A stretch of DNA of 64,000 nucleotides, taken from the NCBI RefSeq assembly GCF_035958815.1, contig NZ_CP108383.1, positions 6,758,001 to 6,822,000 on the forward strand, read 5' to 3'. Under the pieces are notes generated by a model. The model saw only the letters and a program-made list of their open reading frames with translations, had not been told where the DNA came from and searched no databases. Of this stretch, positions 55,021-63,319 are shown one piece after another. How positions within the stretch are numbered: position 1 is the stretch's first letter; every line of letters starts with the position of its first letter. The position numbers and the translations under genes are program-made. Origin of the DNA: Nocardia sp. NBC_01327 (lineage in GTDB: Bacteria > Actinomycetota > Actinomycetes > Mycobacteriales > Mycobacteriaceae).

Positions 55021-58000
55021 CTAGGCGAACAGGCGGTCCGCGACGTCCTGGGTGAGGATTTCGTAGGTATCGGATTCGCGGTTGTGCCACCAGGTTCGGT
55101 CGCCGGGCTGCGGGCGGCCCGCAGCCTGGACAGCTCGGGTGGAAGGGCGGTAGGTGGAGCTGCGAGGAATATCGTCGACCACATAGATGAGGTCTGGGCG
55201 CTGGTCGGGGGCCAGGTGGCTGACGGCCTCCGTGGCGTCCTTCGGGCTCAGGCGGTGGCCTTCCCGAATGCTGATGGCGGCGACGGCCAGGGTGCGGTTG
55301 CCTGCGGGGAGTCCGTAGGCGACTTCCAGGTCCACGGCGGTGATGTCGTTCAGGGCATCGACGATCGGCTGGGTATAGACGGGGCCGCGCGTAGTGCGAA
55401 TCACCGTGTCGCTGCGGTCCATCAGCCAGTAGTCGCCGTCGCTGTCCCGGCGGAAAAGGTTCTCCGTGGGCATCCAGGCGTCACCGGGGGTGAAGACGCC
55501 GCGCAGGCCGCCCGCCGAAAGGTCGACCGTATCGGAGACGGTGCCGATCAGCAGGCCCACCTCGTTATCGGCGCAGCGGCGGGCAAAACCCGAGTCCTCG
55601 ACGAGGATCTCATCGGCGAGCGGGTCGTAGGCGATGAGTTCGACCTTGGCGGTACCGGGCACCGGTCGGCCCTTGCTGCCGATCTTCGCGCCGGACACAT
55701 TGGCCAGCACCACATCCCCCTCGATGGAGGCGTAGAACTCGAGCACCCGCGCCGGAGCGAACCGGTCCTGCGCCCGCCGCCACAACCCGGCCGGCATACC
55801 GGAACCGATGAACAGGCGGATCGGATGCGGATGGCCGTTGGGGAAGGTGTCGGCGTCGAGAATGTCGCGCAGCATGGTCCAGGTGTAGGTGACCACGGTG
55901 ACGCCGTAGCGGTGCACCTCGGCCGCGAACTGTGCGGGATCGAGCGAGCGGGCCAGTGCGATGCGGCTGCCACCGGCCACCGCGCCACCCAGACTCACCA
56001 GTAAACCGGACGAATGGTGCAGCGGCGCAAGGCAGTACACCGTGTCCTCGCGGCCCAGATCGGCGGCGGAGGCGGTGCCGAACGCGGACAGCGCCCAGCG
56101 GTGGTTGGTCACGTACTTGATATCGAAGCGGTCGCCGGTGCCGGTGACCAGAATGAAGGCCAGCTCGCGCGCCAAGCCCGGATTCGGCTGGTACCAGGAC
56201 GGCACCGTGACCTGCGCCGGATCGATCTGCTCCAGATCGGTGACCACGCAGTCCTGCGGAATATCCAGGCCGCGGGCATCGCCGCCGCCCAGCACCAGGA
56301 CCCGGCGGCCGGTAGCGGCCGCGGCGCCCAGATTCTCCGGATCCGCGACAATCAGTTTGGCGCCGGTCAATTCGACGATCTTGGACAATTCGCTGCCGGG
56401 CGCGAGCAGCACCGCCACCGCGCCGAGCCGCGAGAGCGCGGCAATGGCGACCAGGGCGCTGGGCCGGGTCTCCATGACCACACCCACCCGCGTGGCCGGG
56501 CGTACACCGGCGGAGATGAGGCCGCGCACCACATTGTCGATGCGCTGATTGACCGCGGCATGCGTATGCACCCGGTCCTCGAACAGGAACGCTTCCCGCG
56601 CGGGACCGCGCCGTGCCTGCTCGGACAGTAGGCGGCCCAGCGAAACCCGGGTGTGCGGCTGGATCATGCCCAGGCGGGTGAGCCGGGGCAGCGCACGCGC
56701 CGCCTCACCGGAAAGCTCGACGGTGCCGCGCAGCGTCTGCCCGGCCACGCCCTCGATGGCCTTGCCGAGCTCCGCGCCGGCCTCGGCCAGACTGCCGACG
56801 GCGTGCACCGCACGGGTGAGTCCGGTGGTCGGACCCTTGCGGGCCACCTCGTGGCTCATGGGCTGGATCTGCTCGGGCAGTTCGCCGCGACCGCTGAGCC
56901 AGTTGACCCAGTCGCGCACCTGCGGCCAGGTCTGCTTGGTCGCGGTGGAACCGGAGACGAGCCCGAAATGTCCTGCCACCACACTGGATTCGTACACGTC
57001 GGCATTGGGCGCGGCACGCACGATACCGCGGACGGCGGCGGGCTGGCCGATATCGTCGACCTCGCCGACGACCGCCAGAATCGGGCATTTCAGATCGGCG
57101 AGCGAGATGGGCTGGTCACGAATGACGAAACCGCCCAGCATCATTCGATTGTGCTTGATGAACTGCGTGAGCAGATCGGTGAGCGCGGGCCCCGGATAAC
57201 CGAGCCAGCCGTCGGCTTCGAGGAAGCGACGCTGGCGTTCCCGGGGCAGCAGGGCCTCCCGGTCGTGCAGTTGGCGCAGGAAGTCCAGCCGGGCCTTGAC
57301 GGTTTTGACCGGATCCAGGGCCTGAAAGCCCAGGCGCACCATGGAATCGGTGATCGGCAGCCGGTTGAGCACATGATCGGCGAGGAAATCGGCCGCGCCC
57401 TGCGCGAGTCCGTAGGGAATGCCGAAGGGTATGCCCGCCACCGCGTCCACGGGACTGCCGAAGGTGACGATGGACTCCACGCCTTTGCCGAGACGGTAGG
57501 CCGCGGTCTGATAGGCGAACATGCCGCCCTGCGAGTAGCCCATGAGATGCACACCGCGGCCGGTCAATTCGTTCACGGTCTCGATGGCGCTGTTGACGGC
57601 CAGCACATGGTCGGCGAGGTCGCGGTCCCAGCCGCCCTCCTCGGTGGTGGGTGAGCCGAAATCGACCACCCAGCAGTCGATTCCACCCTCGTGCAGAATG
57701 CCGACCGCGCCGTCCGAGCCGTTCACATCCCAGATCTCGGCGGTGACCATGAGTGGGGGCACCAGCAGTGCGACCGGTCGGTCCGAAGGGGCGCTCGCCG
57801 CGGATGCCGCAGTGGCATCGGGGAAGTAGTGCCGCAACCGGTAGGTGCGCTTACGCTCGACGATCTCGTACGGCGAGGATTCGATGTCGTGAACCAGTCC
57901 CCCGAACCGGATCACCTCGAGCCCGTTCTGCGCGGTTGCCACGAGGCGCGCCAGCGGCCCCACAACGGACTTCGTATTGAATTTCACGGCTTTGCTCCCA

Positions 58001-58059
58001 GACCTACCCTGCTCGTGACCTGCGTCATCCGCCCCGACGCGTTCTGATGAGCTTGCCAT
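55021..58059 (-). CDS. Alpha/beta-hydrolase and acyl-CoA-synthetase-like fusion (Rv1683 type)
   Basis: A 1012-residue protein. Residues about 85-400 are an alpha/beta hydrolase like PHA synthases/depolymerases: lipase box GYSQGG in VHLMGYSQGGMFAYQ and a late His in VAGHFGLVSGS. Residues about 480-1005 are an AMP-binding domain, but its motifs are degenerate: the P-loop-like segment is FILVTGTGDRFDIKYV instead of YTSGTTGxPKG, and the C-terminal catalytic Lys motif reads PRSSTYRPSTRAV. Homologue of Rv1683, annotated as a bifunctional acyl-CoA synthetase and lipase linked to neutral lipid storage. Start ATG is MASSSERVGAD. Confidence 0.88.
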   Translation of the reverse strand: MASSSERVGADDAGHEQGRSGSKAVKFNTKSVVGPLARLVATAQNGLEVIRFGGLVHDIESSPYEIVERKRTYRLRHYFPDATAASAASAPSDRPVALLVPPLMVTAEIWDVNGSDGAVGILHEGGIDCWVVDFGSPTTEEGGWDRDLADHVLAVNSAIETVNELTGRGVHLMGYSQGGMFAYQTAAYRLGKGVESIVTFGSPVDAVAGIPFGIPYGLAQGAADFLADHVLNRLPITDSMVRLGFQALDPVKTVKARLDFLRQLHDREALLPRERQRRFLEADGWLGYPGPALTDLLTQFIKHNRMMLGGFVIRDQPISLADLKCPILAVVGEVDDIGQPAAVRGIVRAAPNADVYESSVVAGHFGLVSGSTATKQTWPQVRDWVNWLSGRGELPEQIQPMSHEVARKGPTTGLTRAVHAVGSLAEAGAELGKAIEGVAGQTLRGTVELSGEAARALPRLTRLGMIQPHTRVSLGRLLSEQARRGPAREAFLFEDRVHTHAAVNQRIDNVVRGLISAGVRPATRVGVVMETRPSALVAIAALSRLGAVAVLLAPGSELSKIVELTGAKLIVADPENLGAAAATGRRVLVLGGGDARGLDIPQDCVVTDLEQIDPAQVTVPSWYQPNPGLARELAFILVTGTGDRFDIKYVTNHRWALSAFGTASAADLGREDTVYCLAPLHHSSGLLVSLGGAVAGGSRIALARSLDPAQFAAEVHRYGVTVVTYTWTMLRDILDADTFPNGHPHPIRLFIGSGMPAGLWRRAQDRFAPARVLEFYASIEGDVVLANVSGAKIGSKGRPVPGTAKVELIAYDPLADEILVEDSGFARRCADNEVGLLIGTVSDTVDLSAGGLRGVFTPGDAWMPTENLFRRDSDGDYWLMDRSDTVIRTTRGPVYTQPIVDALNDITAVDLEVAYGLPAGNRTLAVAAISIREGHRLSPKDATEAVSHLAPDQRPDLIYVVDDIPRSSTYRPSTRAVQAAGRPQPGDRTWWHNRESDTYEILTQDVADRLFA

Positions 58060-58512
58060 AAGGCCACCTTACTGCGCGGCGGCTGTGACCAGTCCCATGT
58101 GACCTAAGGGCACGAAGCGCCGCACCTCGAGCACGTCGGGCAGCTCAAGCAAACGGACAGCCCGGTCGGTTCAGCTATTTCTGTGAATATGCGAATCGGC
58201 CCATCCGACGCAACACTCGGCCGGTCAGCACGCTCGTCCAATGCCCGCCAGGGACAGTTACGACGGTGTTGCTGCGAGGCCGCGAAGCTCCGACACGGCA
58301 GCGATAGCAATGCGCCAGACATCATGTTTATGCATTTCGCTGCGCTCGCACGATTGCGCGATCTACCATCGGTATCGCTGGAACGCACTGTCGCGCTTAT
58401 CTTTTCACTCATCATGTCTAAAACTCCGCAGGCCCGTGTTCGGACCTGCCGTATCGCCGTGGACTCCACCGCTCGTGCAACGCGGTGGCCCTTAGAAGGT
58501 GAGGACCGCAGC
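58060..58512. other. Divergent intergenic region, no gene
   Basis: About 450 nt between the Rv1683-like gene and the encapsulin gene. Short frames exist but none has a ribosome-binding site or recognisable motif. Near 58086-58101 are two TGTGACC direct repeats (CTGTGACCAGTCCCATGTGACC region). A GGTGAGGA Shine-Dalgarno-like site lies 7 nt before the encapsulin ATG. Confidence 0.5.
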
Positions 58513-59919
58513 ATGACCATCGAAATGCCCCTTCAGACTGAAAACGGCCATCGGAAAACCCTCAGTACCACCGCCGCCCACCAGCTGGCGCACACCACCA
58601 AATCCGAACCGCAGATGCAGGGCATCAGCTCCCGATGGCTGACCCGCAATCTGCCGTGGACACAGGTCAAGGGCGGTGTGTATCGAGTCAACCGGCGCCT
58701 CACCCACACCGTCGGCAACGGCGAGGTCGAATACATCATCAACGGCCCGAACGCCCGGGTCATCCCGCTCGAACTGCAGGAGCTCCCGCAGCTGCGGGGC
58801 TTCGAGGACGAGGAGGTGCTCGCCACCGTCGCCGCACGCTTCGAACAGCGCGACCTCCCGCCCGGCACCGTCGTCGCCGAATTCGGCAATCCGATGGATC
58901 AGGTGCTGCTGATCGTGCACGGCAAGCTCAGCAAGATCGGCACCGGCGAATACGGCGAGGCCACCAAGCTCGGCATGCTCGCCGGCGGCGACTTCTACGG
59001 CGACGAGACGCTGATCGATCCGGACGCCATCTGGCCGGTAACCATCAAAACCGTCACGCCCACCACCGTTCTGGTGCTGACCCGCCCGGCGCTGCTGCAG
59101 CTGTGCGACAACATTCCGGCACTGCAGGAGCATCTGTCGGCGGTGGCCAATGTGCCTGCCGCGCCGCAGAACAAATTCGGTGAGGCCGAGATCGTGGTCT
59201 CCTCCGGCCACCACGGCGAGCCGATCCTCGACGGCACCTATGTCGACTACGACTCGCAGCCACGCGAATACGAACTCAGCCTCGGCCAGAGCGTATTGCG
59301 GGTACACACCCGCGTCGCCGATCTGTTCAACGATCCGATGGACCAGATCGAACAGCAGCTGCGCCTGACCATCGAAGCCATGTACGAGCGCCGCGAATAC
59401 GACCTCGTCAACAATGCGGACTTCGGGCTGCTCAACAATTGTGATCTCAAGCAGCGCATCTACACCGAGTCCGGCCCGCCGACCCCGGACGATATGGACG
59501 AGCTGCTCAGCATGCGGCGCAGCACCAAACTCTTTCTGGCACACCCGAAGGCGATCGCCGCATTCGCCCGCGAGTGCAACAAGCGCGGTCTCTACCCGGA
59601 TCCGGTGGAGGTCGACGGCCATCGCGTGCCCGCCTGGCGCGGCGTGCCGATCTTCCCGTGCGGCAAGATCCCGGTCAGCGACACCTCCACCACGTCCATC
59701 CTCGCCATGCGCACCGGCGAGAAGGATCAGGGCGTCATCGGCCTGCACCAGACCGGAATTCCGGACGAGTACGAACCCAGCCTGAATGTGCGATTCAAGG
59801 GGATCGACGATCAGTCGATCATCTCCTACCTCGTCAGCTGCTACTACTCGGCGGCCGTCCTGGTCCCCGATGCGCTCGGCATTCTCGACAATGTGTCGAT
59901 CGCCCGTCAGTCCGACTGA
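58513..59919 (+). CDS. Family 2B encapsulin shell protein with CNBD insertion
   Basis: A 468-residue protein of the EshA-like group found next to 2-MIB synthases. Residues about 1-95 are the N-terminal arm and the start of the HK97-type fold. Residues about 110-215 are a cyclic-nucleotide-binding-like insert (PGTVVAEFGNPMDQVLLIVHGKLSKIG region; quoted: VLLIVHGKLSKIGTGEYG), and residues 225-468 carry the remaining shell fold (e.g. LRVHTRVADLFNDPMDQIEQ). The usual phosphate-binding Arg of cAMP sites is missing (GGDFYGDETLIDPDAIWPV). Family 2B encapsulins from Streptomyces enclose 2-MIB synthase. The synthase starts 12 nt downstream. Confidence 0.88.
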   Translation: MTIEMPLQTENGHRKTLSTTAAHQLAHTTKSEPQMQGISSRWLTRNLPWTQVKGGVYRVNRRLTHTVGNGEVEYIINGPNARVIPLELQELPQLRGFEDEEVLATVAARFEQRDLPPGTVVAEFGNPMDQVLLIVHGKLSKIGTGEYGEATKLGMLAGGDFYGDETLIDPDAIWPVTIKTVTPTTVLVLTRPALLQLCDNIPALQEHLSAVANVPAAPQNKFGEAEIVVSSGHHGEPILDGTYVDYDSQPREYELSLGQSVLRVHTRVADLFNDPMDQIEQQLRLTIEAMYERREYDLVNNADFGLLNNCDLKQRIYTESGPPTPDDMDELLSMRRSTKLFLAHPKAIAAFARECNKRGLYPDPVEVDGHRVPAWRGVPIFPCGKIPVSDTSTTSILAMRTGEKDQGVIGLHQTGIPDEYEPSLNVRFKGIDDQSIISYLVSCYYSAAVLVPDALGILDNVSIARQSD

Positions 59920-59931
59920 TCGGAGCCGGCC

Positions 59932-61815
59932 ATGTCGGTGCTCTCACGCGCCGCGGCGCCGCCCGCCACCCACGAGGTGGCGGCGGCGGTCGCCGCGCTG
60001 CTGAAGTCCTTCGACCCGAATGCGCCGTCCACCCTCGTGCTTCCGGAGGGCCCGGATTCCGTTGGCGCACTCGATGATCCACGACCGGGCGAATCCGATG
60101 CCGCCGAGGTGCATCTTTCGCCGAAACGGTTGCTCGGCCCCATGGGGTTGGGGTCCGCGAGCCTGCTGGTGAATCTGCCCACCCTCAAGGCGATCGCGGG
60201 AATCGCCGATCAGGCATCCCATCCGAGCACACCCGCCGGTGGCGCGGTACCGGCCCTGCGGCCCGCGACACCGAAACCCGGTGCCGGGCAGCCGCTTCGC
60301 CCGATACCCCGGGCGAATACCGCAGGATTCGCGCCCGCACCACCTGCCCCGGCGCGGACCGGGGCGCCGAAAGCCACCGGACGGGCCGCAACCAGCCCGC
60401 CGACGGGAGCCGGCTCACCGGCGCGAACCAGCGCGCCGGTGGGAAAAAACACGCCGACGGCCACAAGCTCATCGGCGGCGGCCGGCACTACGGCGGGGCG
60501 AATCCCCCTCGGCCCCAGCGGACTCGGTGCTCTGTCGCCGCTCCGCCGACCAGGCGGTTCGGCGCGCGCTCCGGGAACGAAAGCACCCGCAGCGGCGGCG
60601 CCGAGTACCTCCGGAGCGGCAGCGCCGAGCATTCCGGGAGTCGCGGCGCCGAGCGCCTCGGATATCGCCACACCGAGGTCCACTCCGCTCGCCGCCCCCG
60701 CCGCCACCACGGCGGCGGGGGTGGCTCCGCCCGTCGAGAGCAATGCGGTGCGCACTCGTACACGGCCGATATCGCACGGCCCCAGCGGAATCGGCACCGC
60801 GTCCGCCATCCGGACGCAGTCGGCGGGGTCGGCGATTCCGACGCTGTACTGTCCGCCACCGGTGCGGGACGATCCCACGCTCGCGGCGGCGGTCAATACC
60901 GGAATCATCGCCTGGGCACAGGAGATCGGGCTGTACGAGGGCCGATTGGACGATCTGCGCAAGGCTGATTTCGGGCGCTTGATCATGCTGGCGCATCCGG
61001 ACTGCGATGATGCGGACCGGCTGCTGGCAGCGGCCAAATGCGCGGTCTCGGAGTGGTCGGTGGACGACTACTACTGCGAGGAGGACGCCAGCGATCTCGC
61101 GCCGGACGGCAGTCACTCGACCGCCACCGCCGAACTCGGGCCCCGGCTCGAATTGGCCGCCGCCGCAATGGATCCGGTGCATCTGCCGATCCAGTACCAG
61201 GCCCAGGTCGACAAGGCCATGCAGAGCGATCCGATTCTGCGCGCCTTCCGCACTTCGTTCGAACATCTGTCCCGGTACGCCTCGCCCACCCAGGTCGCCC
61301 GCCTGCGGACGGAGATCGCCGGCTGGTTCATCGCGCTGTGCGCGGAGGCCGGTTGGCGGGAGGCCGGGCGGATGCCGCCGGTCTGGGAGTACCTGCTCAA
61401 CCGGCAGCCGCACAGCTTCCTGCCGTGTATGGCACCCATCGACGCGGTCGGCGGCTACGAGTTGCCTGCCGCGGAATACACCGATCCGCGGGTCCGGCGG
61501 GTGGTGACCACGGCCGCACTGGCCAGTCAGATGGTGAACGACCTGTACTCCATGGCACGCGAAGACCTTTCCAACGGAAGGGAATTCAACCTGCCGACGG
61601 TGCTCGCCGCCGAGGAGAAGTGCTCACGCCGAGAGGCCGTGCAGCGCACCGCACAGGTGCACGACGAACTGGTGCACCGCTTCGAAGCCGAGGCGGGCGC
61701 GCTCGCCGCCGGCGGTTCCGCCGAACTGCGCCGCTTCCTGGGCGGTCTGTGGGCCTGGATGGGCGGCAATCGCGCCTGGCATGCCGACAGTCGGCGGTAC
61801 AACGAAAGCGATTGA
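59932..61815 (+). CDS. 2-Methylisoborneol synthase with long disordered N-terminus
   Basis: A 627-residue class I terpene cyclase that converts 2-methyl-GPP to 2-methylisoborneol. The catalytic domain is residues about 305-627: Asp-rich motif VDDYYCEED (Asp378, Asp379), NSE motif VNDLYSMARE (Asn536, Ser540, Glu544) and the terminal Arg-Tyr in SRRYNESD. Residues 1-305 are Pro/Ala/Thr-rich and probably disordered, and they hold three similar motifs: LLGPMGLGSASLL (about 67-79), IPLGPSGLGALSPL (191-204) and ISHGPSGIGTASAI (280-293). These look like encapsulin cargo-loading peptides. It lies between shell and methyltransferase genes in one operon. Confidence 0.94.
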   Translation: MSVLSRAAAPPATHEVAAAVAALLKSFDPNAPSTLVLPEGPDSVGALDDPRPGESDAAEVHLSPKRLLGPMGLGSASLLVNLPTLKAIAGIADQASHPSTPAGGAVPALRPATPKPGAGQPLRPIPRANTAGFAPAPPAPARTGAPKATGRAATSPPTGAGSPARTSAPVGKNTPTATSSSAAAGTTAGRIPLGPSGLGALSPLRRPGGSARAPGTKAPAAAAPSTSGAAAPSIPGVAAPSASDIATPRSTPLAAPAATTAAGVAPPVESNAVRTRTRPISHGPSGIGTASAIRTQSAGSAIPTLYCPPPVRDDPTLAAAVNTGIIAWAQEIGLYEGRLDDLRKADFGRLIMLAHPDCDDADRLLAAAKCAVSEWSVDDYYCEEDASDLAPDGSHSTATAELGPRLELAAAAMDPVHLPIQYQAQVDKAMQSDPILRAFRTSFEHLSRYASPTQVARLRTEIAGWFIALCAEAGWREAGRMPPVWEYLLNRQPHSFLPCMAPIDAVGGYELPAAEYTDPRVRRVVTTAALASQMVNDLYSMAREDLSNGREFNLPTVLAAEEKCSRREAVQRTAQVHDELVHRFEAEAGALAAGGSAELRRFLGGLWAWMGGNRAWHADSRRYNESD

Positions 61816-61871
61816 TCTCCAAGGTTTTTCAGCTCCTCATCTTCATTCAGCGATCGAGAGGATGATCTGCC

Positions 61872-62744
61872 ATGACCACGTTCCGCCCCGAATCCGAGAG
61901 CGTGCTGCACACCGACTATCAGAAGTCGGTCGCCGCCTACTGGAACAACAACCCCAACGATGATCGAGTCAACACCGTGCTCGGCGAGGTGGACGGTCTC
62001 TACCACCACCACTACGGCATCGGCGAGCCGGACCTGTCGGTCCTGGAGGGCGCCGAGGACACTCGCCAGGAGCGCCTCGTCCGGGAATTGCACCGCCTCG
62101 AAACCGCTCAGGCCGATGTGCTGCTCGACCAGCTCGGCGATGTGCGCCCGGGTGATCGGCTCATGGACGGCGGTTCCGGCCGCGGTGGCACCAGCTTCAT
62201 GGCCAATCAGCGCTTCGGCTGCCGGATGGACGGCGTCACCATCTCCGAGTACCAGGCCGGCTTCGCCAATGACCAGGCCAAGGAGCGCGGCGTCACCGAC
62301 AAGGTGCAGTTCCACTTCAAGAATATGCTCGACACCGGTTTCGAGACCGGGTCCATGCGCGGCATCTGGACCAATGAAACCACCATGTACGTGGACCTTT
62401 TCGACCTCTTCGCCGAGTTCTCCCGGCTGCTGGAGCCCGGCGGGCGCTATGTCTGCATCACCGGTTGCTCCAATGATGTGTTCGGTGCCCGCTCGGCCTC
62501 GGTGAGCTGGATCGACGCGCACTACGGCTGCAATATCCATCCGCGCAGCGAGTACTTCAAGGCGCTCGCCGCCAATAATCTGGTGCCGGTCGCGGTCACC
62601 GACCTCACCCCGGCGACCATCCCGTACTGGGAACTGCGCACCCATTCCGAGCTGGCCACCGGTGTGGAGAAGCCCTTCCTGACCTCGTACAAGGAGGGCA
62701 GCTTCCAGTACCTGATGATTACCGCCGATAAGGTAGGCCGGTGA
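61872..62744 (+). CDS. Geranyl diphosphate 2-C-methyltransferase
   Basis: A 290-residue SAM enzyme that methylates C2 of GPP, making the substrate of 2-MIB synthase. LMDGGSGRGGTSFMANQRFG is motif I, TNETTMYVDLFDLFAEFSRL and EPGGRYVCITGCSND follow, and YWNNNPNDDRVNTVLGEVDGLYHHHYGIGEPD is the family N-terminus (quoted: DGLYHHHYGIGEPDLSVLEG). It follows the synthase by 56 nt with GAGAGGATGA upstream. Its stop overlaps the IDI start by 4 nt (GTGA). Confidence 0.95.
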   Translation: MTTFRPESESVLHTDYQKSVAAYWNNNPNDDRVNTVLGEVDGLYHHHYGIGEPDLSVLEGAEDTRQERLVRELHRLETAQADVLLDQLGDVRPGDRLMDGGSGRGGTSFMANQRFGCRMDGVTISEYQAGFANDQAKERGVTDKVQFHFKNMLDTGFETGSMRGIWTNETTMYVDLFDLFAEFSRLLEPGGRYVCITGCSNDVFGARSASVSWIDAHYGCNIHPRSEYFKALAANNLVPVAVTDLTPATIPYWELRTHSELATGVEKPFLTSYKEGSFQYLMITADKVGR

Positions 62745-63319
62745 CCGGCACTCTCGACACTTCCGACGCCACACCGGCAGTCGACCGTGAAGCCCTGCTC
62801 GTCGAGCTCGTGGACGAGCAGGGCCGCGCGGCCGGATCGCTGGCGGTGGCGGCGGCCCACACCGCACCCGGCCGACTGCACCGCGCCTTCTCGGTGCTGC
62901 TGTTCGACGGGGCAGGGCGGGTACTGCTGCAGCAGCGGGCCGCGGTGAAAACCCGCTTCCCGCGACTGTGGACCAATACCTGCTGCGGGCATCCCGCACC
63001 CGGGCAGGCGGTGGCCGAGGCCGCCGCCGTGCGGCTGGGTGAGGAACTGGGAGTGTCGGCCGCGCTGACCGAGGTCGGCACCTTCAGCTATCAGGCGGCG
63101 GACGGGCGGACCGGGCGGGTCGAGCACGAATTCGATCATGTGCTGATCGGGCGGCTGATCGGCCAGGATCCGAAACCGAATCCGGCCGAGATCGACGATA
63201 TCGCCTGGGTGACCGTCGGCGAACTGCGCACCGCGGTCGCCGCGGCGCCCGGCGGGTACACACCGTGGCTGGCTCAGGTCATCGAGCTCGCCGACCGGGC
63301 GTACACCGCCGGTCGCTGA
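62741..63319 (+). CDS. idi: Isopentenyl-diphosphate isomerase, type 1
   Basis: A 192-residue Nudix-fold isomerase interconverting IPP and DMAPP. The catalytic Cys is in LWTNTCCGHPAPGQ, the catalytic Glu in RVEHEFDHVLIG, and the Nudix-like helix is AAAVRLGEELGVS. LHRAFSVLLFDGAGRVLLQQRA is the typical first strand pair (quoted: HRAFSVLLFDGAGRVLLQQR). The GTG start overlaps the methyltransferase stop, so its level is tied to 2-MIB production. DMAPP is the primer for GPP. No GPP synthase gene is in the window. Confidence 0.95.
   Translation: MTGTLDTSDATPAVDREALLVELVDEQGRAAGSLAVAAAHTAPGRLHRAFSVLLFDGAGRVLLQQRAAVKTRFPRLWTNTCCGHPAPGQAVAEAAAVRLGEELGVSAALTEVGTFSYQAADGRTGRVEHEFDHVLIGRLIGQDPKPNPAEIDDIAWVTVGELRTAVAAAPGGYTPWLAQVIELADRAYTAGR

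Noticed and set aside
58060..58512. CRP-like site upstream of the encapsulin gene
   Set aside because: The two TGTGACC copies are direct, not inverted, repeats, so they do not match TGTGA-N6-TCACA.
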